DNA of 64,000 nucleotides from Psychrobacter sp. JB385 (GTDB lineage Bacteria; Pseudomonadota; Gammaproteobacteria; Pseudomonadales; Moraxellaceae). The position numbers and the translations under genes were made by a program. Below are positions 33,686-43,572 of this stretch, in pieces. The notes under the pieces were generated by a model. That model did no database searches. It was not told the origin of the DNA and saw nothing but the letters and a program-made list of their open reading frames with translations. Positions within the stretch are counted from its first letter, which is position 1; every line of letters begins with the position of its first letter. The stretch covers positions 310,001 through 374,000 of the forward strand of contig NZ_FUKN01000013.1 in NCBI RefSeq assembly GCF_900163785.1, read 5' to 3'.

Positions 33686-36427
33686 ATGGTATGGACTCAA
33701 ACAAAGCGGCACTTGCAAATCAGCAGTGCCCATCCTGATATCGCAACCAGTCTTGTACAGCAGGCGGATATCATTGAGAGTTTACTGGGCATGCCACTCC
33801 CGAACAGTGTTTGGGCGACGCCTACGCTCATGCCAGTGCCGAGTGACTATCCAAGTCCTTATCATCATGACCAACGTGCTCAAAGTTATAAAGAGCGTCA
33901 GCTTGCGCTGTATTGTGGCTACCGCATGAGTATTACCTTATTGCATCCACAAGCGGGACTCAATATCACAGGCTGGCTAGGGCAGATGCTTTCGGTTCAG
34001 TGGTTTACTGGTGATATGGCACTACCGCATCAAACTCGTCACGGTATAATCACAGAAGTGGTTGCCCTTGGTAGTAATAGCGGCATGGCAGCTTATCGTA
34101 TTGTCTGCGAGCCTGCATTAAACCAGTTACGTCTCTCTAGCCACAATCGTCGTCATCATCACCTTAGCCTCAGCGAGCTCATCACTGATATATTAAGCCC
34201 CTATGGGATGGACATCGAGATCGATGAGCGTTTGAGCGATTATCATATTCAGCACAGCGTGCAATACAACCAAACAGATTTGGCTTATTTGACTCAGTAT
34301 CTTGCTTTATACGGCGTTACAGGTTACTACCGTCATGAAGCTGATAAGCACACTCTAGTCTTATTGCCGAACGACGCCGAAGCATTGCGTCCAGATACCA
34401 CTGAAGTTCATAGTATATTGAGCCAAAACCCAGCCAATCTTGCCGACAGACAAGACCGAATCACGGCCATTCATCCGCGTGTTGCTCAGCATACTCAACA
34501 AACCGATATTTATCGTTATGACAATCGATTAATGAGCACATATACTGGTAGCAGCACTAGTGAACAACCGATCGATTCGAGTAGTCCAAATAATCATACC
34601 CGCTTCCTACATAGTCATACTCGCTTCGATGATAACAGTCTGGGTGATCTTGCTACTCGTTATCAAAAAAACGCTGAGCAGCTTGCTAATGTAAGTAGCC
34701 TTGCTGGTAATATCCGTCATCTGAATCTACCAAGTGCACACTATATCGATGGTAATCCTTATGTGACAGAGCCGATTAGCCTGACGTCTATTCATCATCG
34801 CATTAATAATCATATTCCGGCAGATTGGCTGGGCAGCGCACCCTTTGATCCAATGACGTTGCAGCCTCATTTAATTGATAATGACAATAATAGTGAGGAC
34901 GATAGTAATAATAATGTCCACCATATCACTGCTTGCTACCTACCATTTCCGCATCATAACCATATTCCTTTTGGCGAACAGCTAGCTAAGATCGGGCAGC
35001 CGCACCCCAGTCTCACTGGACTGATGAGCGCCAGCATTATTGATACCAATAGTAGTGCCATTACCACTGACCGAAATCACCGTGCTCATATTCGCTATCA
35101 TTGGCAAAATGATGAAGGCGGACAGGATAATAATAGTGACACGTCTCACTGGGTACCTATTGCTAGCCATCTGGTTGCCGATCACATGGGACAAACCCAT
35201 CCACTGCGCCATGGCCAACACGTCTTGATCGACTTTATCGGGGGTGATATTACCCATCCCATCATCATCGGTAGCATTCATAACGGTCAAGGCAACAGTG
35301 ACGCCCAGCACAATAGTATTGCCAGTGACACAGACTTCATCGACGCCACCAGTCCGACATGGTTTATCAATCAAAGCCATCCCCATCCTATAGACGGCAT
35401 CAAAACCCAAAGTATCGACTCAAGCCGTACGGGGGATGCGACCAAAGACAGCCTCGCTAACGGCTACAACCAGCTCATGTTTGATGCTCATCCTGAGAGT
35501 CCGCAAATCAATGTCTATAGCACAAGCTACCAAAGCAGCCTGACGATTGGTCATCTATACCAGCATACCGACCACACGCGAGGCCTTGCACGTGGACGCG
35601 GCATCAGCATAGAGACTGGGGCCGCCGCTAATGTACAAGGTAGCAGAGGACTGCATATCAGTAGTCAGCAAGCAGATCCCTCATCAAACCCTCATATGAG
35701 TCATGACAGTCATAGCAAACTACAAACCGCCGATCAGCATCAACAAGCGTATGAGCAACTCGCCAATACCCATCAGCCTGTCGGATTGGCTAGCGGTGCC
35801 AATAACAAACCAAGTGGTAGCCAAAACCAAGAAGACGCTCAAACGCCATTTGCCCAGTTTAGTAAAGACACCAATGACACAGCATTAAGCGAATCTGGAC
35901 AATGGCAACAGTCGCATCTGCTTATCGACTCCCAGCGTCATCTCGCCATACTCAGTGGACAGCATAGCCAATTTACTAGTATCCAAAGCACGCATAGTCA
36001 TGCGACAGAAAGCACCCATCATCACAGTCAAACGCAGATGAATCAACTGGTCGCAGGCGATATTCATTACTACTCAAACAAAGCACAAACTCATACTGCC
36101 GCGCATGGTGATGTGACCATACAAGCGCATCAAAGCGAGATGCGCCTTGATAGTGAGCAAGTACTGCGTATCCATAGCCGAGACAGTATTGAGATCATTG
36201 CGCCTGATACGCTGACGTTAAAAGCTGCTGGCAGTGGAATTGAGATGTCTAGTGGTAATGTGACGTTTATCACGCCAAGCCAAGTAGGTTATAAGGCAAG
36301 TAAGGTAGATTGGGGTAGTGGGGGCGGTGCTGCTAAGGAATTAGTGATGAAGCAAATGCAGTTTGAAGCTTGTGAGAAGTTAGCAGAGCAGGCTGAGGAC
36401 AATCATGCCGCTAGTACCGACTTGTAA
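33686..36427 (+). CDS. vgrG: VgrG spike protein 2 (TssI)
   Basis: This 913-residue VgrG begins the effector end of the operon. The gp27-like part has 'GWLGQMLSVQWFTGD' and 'LSELITDILSPYGMDIEIDE'; the gp5-like part has 'HWVPIASHLVADHMG' and 'GQHVLIDFIGGDITHPIIIG'; the DUF2345-type region is repeat-rich and ends with 'LTLKAAGSGIEMSSG'. Low-complexity Asp/Asn and His/Ser/Gln tracts lie at about 400-415 and 770-800. The C-terminus is short, unlike VgrG-1, so effector loading probably uses the adaptor encoded next. A 120-base gap with no terminator separates it from tssA. Confidence 0.92.
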   Translation: MVWTQTKRHLQISSAHPDIATSLVQQADIIESLLGMPLPNSVWATPTLMPVPSDYPSPYHHDQRAQSYKERQLALYCGYRMSITLLHPQAGLNITGWLGQMLSVQWFTGDMALPHQTRHGIITEVVALGSNSGMAAYRIVCEPALNQLRLSSHNRRHHHLSLSELITDILSPYGMDIEIDERLSDYHIQHSVQYNQTDLAYLTQYLALYGVTGYYRHEADKHTLVLLPNDAEALRPDTTEVHSILSQNPANLADRQDRITAIHPRVAQHTQQTDIYRYDNRLMSTYTGSSTSEQPIDSSSPNNHTRFLHSHTRFDDNSLGDLATRYQKNAEQLANVSSLAGNIRHLNLPSAHYIDGNPYVTEPISLTSIHHRINNHIPADWLGSAPFDPMTLQPHLIDNDNNSEDDSNNNVHHITACYLPFPHHNHIPFGEQLAKIGQPHPSLTGLMSASIIDTNSSAITTDRNHRAHIRYHWQNDEGGQDNNSDTSHWVPIASHLVADHMGQTHPLRHGQHVLIDFIGGDITHPIIIGSIHNGQGNSDAQHNSIASDTDFIDATSPTWFINQSHPHPIDGIKTQSIDSSRTGDATKDSLANGYNQLMFDAHPESPQINVYSTSYQSSLTIGHLYQHTDHTRGLARGRGISIETGAAANVQGSRGLHISSQQADPSSNPHMSHDSHSKLQTADQHQQAYEQLANTHQPVGLASGANNKPSGSQNQEDAQTPFAQFSKDTNDTALSESGQWQQSHLLIDSQRHLAILSGQHSQFTSIQSTHSHATESTHHHSQTQMNQLVAGDIHYYSNKAQTHTAAHGDVTIQAHQSEMRLDSEQVLRIHSRDSIEIIAPDTLTLKAAGSGIEMSSGNVTFITPSQVGYKASKVDWGSGGGAAKELVMKQMQFEACEKLAEQAEDNHAASTDL

Positions 36428-36481
36428 TAAAGATGACTTTCACTCAAACCTTATATACAGATATAAAAGCATGACAGTATC

Positions 36482-37402
36482 ATGAATATTCAACCAGAAA
36501 AACCATTGAGCATAAGTCTACAGACGCAAATGCTTAACGCTAGGGTACTTAGTACCTTTGACGTCATGATTGTTCATCATAGTCAAACAGAGTTGATTGA
36601 AGAAATTCATTCTGTTTTTCCTGATGCCATATATTCATTAGAGCAGGAACTGATGCGCTATCACATGATTGATAGTCCAGTCATGGTCACGCTAAGCTCA
36701 GACATTAGTAATATATTAGAGGTGCATTTGCAGCAGTGTGAGCTGCTATCTCGTCATCACGGGATACTCACACTATTGGATTATACTGCCCCTAATATAA
36801 GAGCATATAAAACAAGAGTCAGTGCAAAAGAGTATCTACCAGATGATCCTGAATGGCAGCAGCCAATAGTTACTGTAACTGATATAGAAGCCTTCAAACC
36901 AGATACTAAGCAAATCGCTCGTTTACTAGGATTGAACCAAATCATCCAGAAAGGTGGTCAAAAAAAGCATTTTCGCTACTTAGATGCGCAAGTACTGATT
37001 CACCTTTTACCGTTACAACAGCACCATTATATTGCCAATCGCTATGGCTATCCCAAGCGGCTGTGGTTGGCCTTTGGTAGTGACTGGTGCAGTTTAGATA
37101 AGATTCACGATTGTGTACTAGACACTAAAAGCTATATCCAACATCAATCAAGCTACTGCCCAATCGCTCAAAACCAGTTAGATAACATTAGTATACTCAA
37201 TCGCTTCTTTGCTAAAGAAGTGATTGATGGTAACGATTTGATATTCAATCACTATGAGGCATTACTTAGTTGGTTGGACAAAGCCAACACTCAACTAACC
37301 GCTGCCACGCACCTTACCAATCCTGTGGATCGTATGACGATGATGAATAGGTGGCTGTATGAGTGCTATGAACAATCTAGCTTAGCAGAAATAGATAATT
37401 AA
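36482..37402 (+). CDS. DUF4123-like T6SS adaptor
   Basis: This 306-residue protein lies between vgrG-2 and a large effector, the classic place of Tap/TEC adaptors. Such proteins hold one effector and load it on one VgrG. It shows 'FDVMIVHH', 'FPDAIYSLEQEL', then the DUF4123-like segment 'HFRYLDAQVLIHLLPLQQ' (about 163-180) that resembles the FRFYDPRVL motif of the family. The C-terminal 120 residues are helical. The family call is by eye and could be another adaptor class, but the role follows strongly from context. Confidence 0.65.
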   Translation: MNIQPEKPLSISLQTQMLNARVLSTFDVMIVHHSQTELIEEIHSVFPDAIYSLEQELMRYHMIDSPVMVTLSSDISNILEVHLQQCELLSRHHGILTLLDYTAPNIRAYKTRVSAKEYLPDDPEWQQPIVTVTDIEAFKPDTKQIARLLGLNQIIQKGGQKKHFRYLDAQVLIHLLPLQQHHYIANRYGYPKRLWLAFGSDWCSLDKIHDCVLDTKSYIQHQSSYCPIAQNQLDNISILNRFFAKEVIDGNDLIFNHYEALLSWLDKANTQLTAATHLTNPVDRMTMMNRWLYECYEQSSLAEIDN

Positions 37403-37420
37403 AAAATAAGGAACAAGGTC

Positions 37421-40066
37421 ATGGCAGAGAGATGTGAGCAGTGCTTGACGGAAGGGATTACATTATTACCAATGCGTTGGGGCTGTAGTATTGATATTAA
37501 TGAGCTAGGCATAGCTAATTTATCTTATCCTCAAAGGCTATTGCATGAGGGCTATGTTTATATTCTGGATAATAACAATAAATGGTATGGCTATATTATT
37601 ACTGAAGGTCGTTATTTTAAAGGTTTCACGGTAACTGGTGTATCAGGTCCGCCGCCTTATGCAAATGAGCCTGACTTACCTTACAAAGACTCAACATGCT
37701 TAAAGGGAGGTAACTGTACGGTATTAAACAGCTTTATCCGCATTCCTAATCCAAATAACGATATTGAAACGTTATGGATAGCTTATAGTCCTGTTAAATG
37801 GACAAAAACAGTATTAGATAGGCATAAAAATAATACTGATGGTGCTAAAACAAATAATATGATTGAACTTAGCCAAGCACTAAAAAATAATTCTAGGTTA
37901 TATGAAGCTGGTCAAGCAAGTACATGGGGTTATGCATCGGATGGAGGTTCAAATTCACAGGCTTTATTTGGAAACCTTCCTATAGAGTACGGACCTATAG
38001 GGCCTTTTCAAATAAGAGAAAAATTTATAAAACCAAACCCATTCACAAATGAGGGTTATCTGCCGAATAAACAAAAAGAAGCAATAGAGTTAAATAATGC
38101 ACTCATTAGCTATATGAGAAAAGATATAGATACGACTGGTGAAGACAACACAGTATTTGTTGTCACTTTTTCTGACTCTGTTGGTACGCTGATTGATTTA
38201 AATGAGCTTATGATTAATATTGAAGATTATTATGATTCAAAACTACTTAAAAGTATGTCTGTTAATTCTTTTGATACACTGAATCATAAAGCATTTATTG
38301 CTAACACTATACTTGATTTAGAAAACCAGATTAAATCTAATGCTCCAGCATATGCTGATAAACGGAAGCGAGAGTCTCTAAGTGATCCCTATGGCTCTAA
38401 TCACATCTTCTTGACTTCAAAAGAAGATTTGGCAAAAGGTTATTATAAAAATAATTGGGAAGAGGGTTTTAAAGAGTTTATTAGATATGATGAAATGAAA
38501 AAATGGTCATCTAGCTATGATAAGGCTAAAAACACTAACAATATAAGTCGAAAAGAAATATTAGATGAGTTAGTTGAAGCTTATAACGAAGAATTACTCT
38601 CAGAATACCTAAAAGCAGAAATGACGTACAATTTTGATAGTGGCGATATAGACAGCTGTGCAAGTTATACGCTGACTGTACAAGAGTTTATTGGTTCAAC
38701 TGCCAAGTACTCTATCATAGCCGAACAGTATACTGCTATGCTGACAAAAAATTCACTTTCAAACAAAAAAAACTACTTAGGCCGAGCTTACTGTTTCAAT
38801 GATGACAGCACTATTAACCAAGTTGAAAATCAAAGCAAAGGCCTTACCATTAATGGCATTTTAACACTTTCATGGTCTGCAGCAGCAGGAGAGGTGTTAT
38901 CAGTGATTAAAAATAAATATCTAACAAAGTTAAAAGATTATGGTACTACCATTACTTTAGAGCAACTCACCTTTGATACTTACTTATACGCTCGTAAAAT
39001 TGGTAATGATAAGCTAGTAACCAGTACTGCTTACCCAAATATAAAGCTTGGGCGTAGTGATTTATTGATGAGTATATTTACTAGAAGGCCTTTGTCTGTG
39101 GTTACCGTTGAGGGTAATATTAAAGAAATTACTAAAGGGGTTTATGGGCTACTCAAAACAGAACTTAGCAAAAATGGTGGTCAGCAAATAAGTAACAATA
39201 AGCTGAGAGATGCCGCTTCACAATTTGTCAATGAAATGGAAGCAGATGGCATTGAGGTAAACAAAAACATAACTACCAAAGTGACTGTTTTCGTTAGTAT
39301 AGAGGCTTTGACTAATGCTAATAGTGCAAAAAGCTCAGCAGATATAGCAAAAGCTATGATGACTGATTACAGACTAAAATTTGAAGAGTTTAAAGTTTTT
39401 TATAAAAGTCAAGCATCCCAGTCAGGTGCTGGTAATTTTGGTGGTGTACTACAAGTATTGTCTTGTTTAAGTCTGTTTGGAGGCTTCATAGATTCTGCTG
39501 GTACTGATGCGAAAGAGCCTTTACACAAGTTTGGTGCCAGTATAGCGATATTGGCAGGTGGTGTGGTACAGCATAGAGCTGACGTTGTTGGTTTAAGAAG
39601 AGAGCTTTATGGGGCAGTTCCCACTAATAGTCCTCACAGACAGGTTAAACTGGCTAGAATGGTAGAAGGTACTGAACTTGCTTATTCAGGTCTAAAAGTA
39701 GGCGCTAGGAGCCTTAATATTGGTGGGGCAGCCGTCTTTGCTTATTATGACTATCAAGCAGCGATGACTAACTTTGAAAATAATGATAATGCAATGGGTG
39801 TCTTGTACTTAACATCTGCTGGTTCGGGCGTTATATCAACTACTTTGCTCGCATTTGGTGTTAGTGGTTCGTGGGTACCGGTAGCGGGGTGGGTTATTTT
39901 GGGTGTATCTATCGTGGCTGGGTTGGCTATTATGTGGTTCGAAAGAACACCGTTAGAAAAATGGCTCCAGTATGGTACTTGGGGGACAGATAATAAATCG
40001 TGGACATTTGAAACTGAAAAGCTAAAGCTTGAAAAAGCAGCCAATGGCGAAGCCATAAAAATTTAG
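37421..40066 (+). CDS. VasX-like T6SS membrane effector
   Basis: This 881-residue protein has a VasX-type N-terminus: 'CEQCLTEGITLLPMRWGC' (about 5-22), 'LLHEGYVYIL' and 'WIAYSPVKWT'. In VasX relatives this part binds the adaptor and VgrG. The middle is charged and helical. The C-terminus has hydrophobic stretches at about 675-715, 765-785 and 795-845, fitting a pore-forming colicin-like part. It follows its likely adaptor and precedes three membrane proteins that would provide self-protection at the inner membrane. It was not tested whether it is in the DUF-level VasX family. Confidence 0.78.
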   Translation: MAERCEQCLTEGITLLPMRWGCSIDINELGIANLSYPQRLLHEGYVYILDNNNKWYGYIITEGRYFKGFTVTGVSGPPPYANEPDLPYKDSTCLKGGNCTVLNSFIRIPNPNNDIETLWIAYSPVKWTKTVLDRHKNNTDGAKTNNMIELSQALKNNSRLYEAGQASTWGYASDGGSNSQALFGNLPIEYGPIGPFQIREKFIKPNPFTNEGYLPNKQKEAIELNNALISYMRKDIDTTGEDNTVFVVTFSDSVGTLIDLNELMINIEDYYDSKLLKSMSVNSFDTLNHKAFIANTILDLENQIKSNAPAYADKRKRESLSDPYGSNHIFLTSKEDLAKGYYKNNWEEGFKEFIRYDEMKKWSSSYDKAKNTNNISRKEILDELVEAYNEELLSEYLKAEMTYNFDSGDIDSCASYTLTVQEFIGSTAKYSIIAEQYTAMLTKNSLSNKKNYLGRAYCFNDDSTINQVENQSKGLTINGILTLSWSAAAGEVLSVIKNKYLTKLKDYGTTITLEQLTFDTYLYARKIGNDKLVTSTAYPNIKLGRSDLLMSIFTRRPLSVVTVEGNIKEITKGVYGLLKTELSKNGGQQISNNKLRDAASQFVNEMEADGIEVNKNITTKVTVFVSIEALTNANSAKSSADIAKAMMTDYRLKFEEFKVFYKSQASQSGAGNFGGVLQVLSCLSLFGGFIDSAGTDAKEPLHKFGASIAILAGGVVQHRADVVGLRRELYGAVPTNSPHRQVKLARMVEGTELAYSGLKVGARSLNIGGAAVFAYYDYQAAMTNFENNDNAMGVLYLTSAGSGVISTTLLAFGVSGSWVPVAGWVILGVSIVAGLAIMWFERTPLEKWLQYGTWGTDNKSWTFETEKLKLEKAANGEAIKI

Positions 40067-40077
40067 GACAATGAATA

Positions 40078-41283
40078 ATGAGTGGATATGTTGTAGACAT
40101 GGAAGGGCGGTTTCGACTGACCAAGAAGCCACCATTTTTGACCCCTGGTTATCAGGCAGTGGGGCAAAAGCTTGATGATGTAAAAGGCATCCGTAAAAGA
40201 GTGCTGTTAGAAAAAGATACAACCTACGATGTGCCGTTGCAGCCTCAACAAACGGTTGTACAGTTTAATTCAACGTATCTAGAAACCACAGGTCGCAATG
40301 AAAGAAGACGTGGCGATGCGGTAGGATGGGGGCTGGCTTTAGGGTTTGTTGGACTGTCTGTTAGCAACGGTATTATCTTTGCGATAATGAGATTTATAAC
40401 AGATTTTAATATTGTGTATTTAAGTGTTTGTCTTATTCTTGCTTTTTCTATGATTCTTCTATTCTTTGTTCCATTAATAAATGTACTCTCAACCGAGTTA
40501 TTGACCACATGGCATTATCCTATCCGCTTTAACCGCAAAACCCGTAAGGTCTATGTCCGTCAATATAACCGTAAGGTAGAGGTATATAACTGGGACGAAT
40601 TGACCTTTTTTATTGCCTATATTAGTGAAGACAGAGACATTAGAGCGGTTACCTTTGATAAGGATGGCGAAACCGTGACAGGTATGTTTGCACTCGCTTT
40701 TCAAAACAATGTCATAGATCAGAGTTTAATCAGTTATTTTGAGTTTATCCGTCGGTATATGGAAGGCGATGATCAGCAACTAAAAGAAGTCAAAGAAGCC
40801 ATACGTTATATCTATCCCATTCATAAGAAACGTGAAACACCGCTCATGTCATTTAAGCGCTTGATACTCAATGTACTATATTACTCTCACGAAAATATAG
40901 AGTATCCTGAACGCACGTTTAGATTTTATCCAGTGACATTAGTTATTCTGCCTTTATTGGCACTGCGCTATGTAGGCCGCGTGATTTCTATGCTGACCAG
41001 TTATCGGCATCGCTTTAGTAGACAAATCGAAGCGGAATGTCAGATTGATCCCAATGACCCTTATGATCTGAATAAGAATTTACCTGAAGGCAATCTTGAG
41101 CAGCGCAACCAGCCTATTTGGAAAACAGTGTCTTACAGCGTAGGAATCGCTATTGCTACTATTGCCATGCTATTCGTGGGTGCATTTATTATAGACATGA
41201 TGGGTGCTGTAAGACCACACGGTGATTATCCAAGTATGGTTGGTAAGCTGTGGTATGTGGTCAGTTTGGGGTGGTTATTTTAA
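40078..41283 (+). CDS. DUF6708-type membrane protein, immunity candidate 1
   Basis: This 401-residue protein has a polar N-terminus of about 75 residues, two membrane helices (about 82-105 and 115-142), a cytoplasmic domain with 'YNWDELTFFIAYISEDRDIR' and 'FEFIRRYMEG', and further helices at about 280-300 and 355-380. The layout matches DUF6708-type proteins found behind VasX-like effectors. It starts 12 bases after the effector stop. Membrane immunity to a pore-former is the most likely role. The two following genes share its architecture but are closer to each other. Confidence 0.7.
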   Translation: MSGYVVDMEGRFRLTKKPPFLTPGYQAVGQKLDDVKGIRKRVLLEKDTTYDVPLQPQQTVVQFNSTYLETTGRNERRRGDAVGWGLALGFVGLSVSNGIIFAIMRFITDFNIVYLSVCLILAFSMILLFFVPLINVLSTELLTTWHYPIRFNRKTRKVYVRQYNRKVEVYNWDELTFFIAYISEDRDIRAVTFDKDGETVTGMFALAFQNNVIDQSLISYFEFIRRYMEGDDQQLKEVKEAIRYIYPIHKKRETPLMSFKRLILNVLYYSHENIEYPERTFRFYPVTLVILPLLALRYVGRVISMLTSYRHRFSRQIEAECQIDPNDPYDLNKNLPEGNLEQRNQPIWKTVSYSVGIAIATIAMLFVGAFIIDMMGAVRPHGDYPSMVGKLWYVVSLGWLF

Positions 41284-41347
41284 TAAATTTTTGGTCACCT
41301 TTTTTTTATTGTATGTGATCGCTTAAATTAAAATTAGAAGGCTTTGA

Positions 41348-42412
41348 ATGCAACTGCGCAACGACTTTGCTACTCATATTAGTGAACTTAATAATCCTAT
41401 AGATCGCCCATACACTCAGCCTATAGATAAGACGTTACTCAACGATCATGAAAGTGATATAAGTTATCTTAATAGAGAAATTCATAATTTAAACCCCGAT
41501 TACCTTACCTTTTTCCCTGCTTATTTTTGGTATTTTTATTTTATTATTGGCTGGGTTTATTTTTCTGTTTTTATGTTTTCTATTATGAGTCTTATGGTAG
41601 TAGGAAATGAAGAGCTATTGAATTCCAAATTTATGGTTTGGTTTTTAATAGTTGGGATCTTCATATTTATACCGTCATGTATACCTCTAATTCTAATTCT
41701 CTATCAATTCATTACCAAGAAACCGTTTCGCACCCAATATTACTTCTTAAAGCAGCAGCAAAAGATAGCCTACTACTACCGTCCGCTATGGAAAATCAGA
41801 CAGCCCTACGAGCTGAAAATAGTAGACTACAAAGACATCCATCCAGACCTGCATCAAGACAAAGGCAATCGGGCATATACACCGCTTAATTTATACGTTG
41901 CCGACACCGAGACCGGAGATATCACCCATCATCTAAAATTGGAAGACTATAACGTGAATCCAAGAGTGCAATGGGCCTTTATCCGTACCTACATGGAAAG
42001 TCCAAGTGAAGCGCTACCGATAGATTCAAAGCTATGTCAGGCTTATCCTACTGATACAAGCAAATCATTATTTGCTTGTAGCGACATTATCTATCGAAGA
42101 GAGGGTTCTATAAACACGAAACATAGTGGGGGAACCGTTATGGGCATGCTAGCTATAGGTTCAATATATGCTTTAGGTAACTTGTTTCATGGCAGTCATT
42201 ATCAATGTGTCAAAAGGGCGATTCTACATCCTGATGTTAAGAAGTTACTCACATGGGATGGTAAAGACAATCCTTATCCGATACAGCCAATCACTACTGA
42301 AGCACAGAGGGCATTTCAAGGTAAGAATTGGCAAGTCAATTTTAGATGGATAGTAGCGATATTAATTAACATAAGTTTGTTTTCGTGGGCAGTGGTGGTT
42401 TATAATAGTTAG
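41348..42412 (+). CDS. DUF6708-type membrane protein, immunity candidate 2
   Basis: This 354-residue protein has two membrane helices near residues 50-80 and 95-120, a domain with 'IVDYKDIHPDL', 'LNLYVADTETGDITHHLKLE', 'QWAFIRTYMESPSEALPID' and 'QAYPTDTSKSLFACSDI', then two hydrophobic segments (about 250-270 and 335-350). The next gene repeats nearly every one of these motifs. AAGG lies about 7 bases before the ATG. It probably protects against the same or a related membrane effector. Confidence 0.68.
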   Translation: MQLRNDFATHISELNNPIDRPYTQPIDKTLLNDHESDISYLNREIHNLNPDYLTFFPAYFWYFYFIIGWVYFSVFMFSIMSLMVVGNEELLNSKFMVWFLIVGIFIFIPSCIPLILILYQFITKKPFRTQYYFLKQQQKIAYYYRPLWKIRQPYELKIVDYKDIHPDLHQDKGNRAYTPLNLYVADTETGDITHHLKLEDYNVNPRVQWAFIRTYMESPSEALPIDSKLCQAYPTDTSKSLFACSDIIYRREGSINTKHSGGTVMGMLAIGSIYALGNLFHGSHYQCVKRAILHPDVKKLLTWDGKDNPYPIQPITTEAQRAFQGKNWQVNFRWIVAILINISLFSWAVVVYNS

Positions 42413-42446
42413 TTAACATTGCTCGCTAATCACATATCGTTTAACT

Positions 42447-43508
42447 ATGATCTTACCCATTCCTCCCATACCTCCTGTCGGTAAAATACTCAGTCGCCCC
42501 TATGAGGGCGGTATTCCTAATTTTAAAGAAAAAAATGCCAGTATTAAGAGATTAAGTTCGCTTATCCATGAGGTGAATCCAGATTATCTACTGTTTCATC
42601 CAGTAATAAACTCTATTCAAAACGTATGGCTTTTAGCGTCATATTGTGGTGCATGGTTAGGTGGGCAGAATATATTTTTCTTGTTGGCGGTTATATATGA
42701 TTACATTTTTTTAAGTCCTTTTGATATTGTTGGTTTTTCATTAATAATAATGCTGATTATACTGATATCAATCTTATCATTCGGTGCATTTTTTACTCTA
42801 AAGCAACTTAAAAGAAAGCAATCTCGATACCACAAAATATTGCTATTAAAAAATACTCAACAAATCGCTTATTATGAGCACAAGCGTAAGCAGAAGCCTA
42901 TCTTTCACCTAATCAATTACAAAGATATTACTGCCTCAGTGAGACGTAATGAAGGCTTAGTTTATGAAGTTCTTAATTTGCACGTTATCGATGAGTCAGC
43001 AGGAGATTTGATACACTCTATTAGTTTTGAAGATATGCGACTTAATCCCTACGACCAATGGTCCTTTATTCGCACCTATATGGAGCGTCCAGCAGATGAG
43101 CTACCACTAAACTCAGAGTTTGCGCAAGCTTGTCCAACTGATATGAGTAGATCATTATTTGCCTGCGCTGATATTGCTCAAGCTTCCAAAGATTATTATC
43201 TTAAAAATCCCACGCATGAGTTTCGTCTTGGTGATTGGGCTAGATGCTGCATAATCAGCTATTTAGATCTAGCTGAAGGCAATATCTATCAATCAAGCGC
43301 CAATCCTGCCCTGCATCCGGAAGTGCAGCGTCGTCTCATGTGGGAGGGAAAAAACAATCCCTATAATATCTTGCCTATCACGGCAGAGCGTCAAGCGGCC
43401 TTTGCTAACCAAAATAAAGCGGTTAAACGTAAATGGTATTCAGGGATTGCGATCAATGCGACATGGTTTATCGGGTCGGTACTGTATGTGATGTTGGTGA
43501 TTGCTTAA
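42447..43508 (+). CDS. DUF6708-type membrane protein, immunity candidate 3
   Basis: This 353-residue paralogue of the preceding gene shares 'LINYKDITASVR', 'LNLHVIDESAGDLIHSISFE', 'QWSFIRTYMERPADELPLN' and 'QACPTDMSRSLFACADI' with it, and the same helix layout. The N-terminal 30 residues differ and are Pro-rich. It closes the T6SS operon before a bidirectional terminator. Three such proteins behind one effector suggest that the strain keeps immunity to variants it no longer makes. Confidence 0.68.
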   Translation: MILPIPPIPPVGKILSRPYEGGIPNFKEKNASIKRLSSLIHEVNPDYLLFHPVINSIQNVWLLASYCGAWLGGQNIFFLLAVIYDYIFLSPFDIVGFSLIIMLIILISILSFGAFFTLKQLKRKQSRYHKILLLKNTQQIAYYEHKRKQKPIFHLINYKDITASVRRNEGLVYEVLNLHVIDESAGDLIHSISFEDMRLNPYDQWSFIRTYMERPADELPLNSEFAQACPTDMSRSLFACADIAQASKDYYLKNPTHEFRLGDWARCCIISYLDLAEGNIYQSSANPALHPEVQRRLMWEGKNNPYNILPITAERQAAFANQNKAVKRKWYSGIAINATWFIGSVLYVMLVIA

Positions 43509-43521
43509 TAAAAAGTGCAAT

Positions 43522-43555
43522 AAAAAAGTCGACACCACTTGGTATCGACTTTTTT
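43522..43555. terminator. Bidirectional terminator between the T6SS operon and the DUF819 gene
   Basis: AAAAAAGTCGA/TCGACTTTTTT (43522-43532 with 43545-43555) plus an inner ACC/GGT pair form a stem with A-runs and T-runs on both sides, so it can stop convergent transcripts from both sides. Confidence 0.85.
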
Positions 43556-43572
43556 GTATTGTCTCATAGCGT

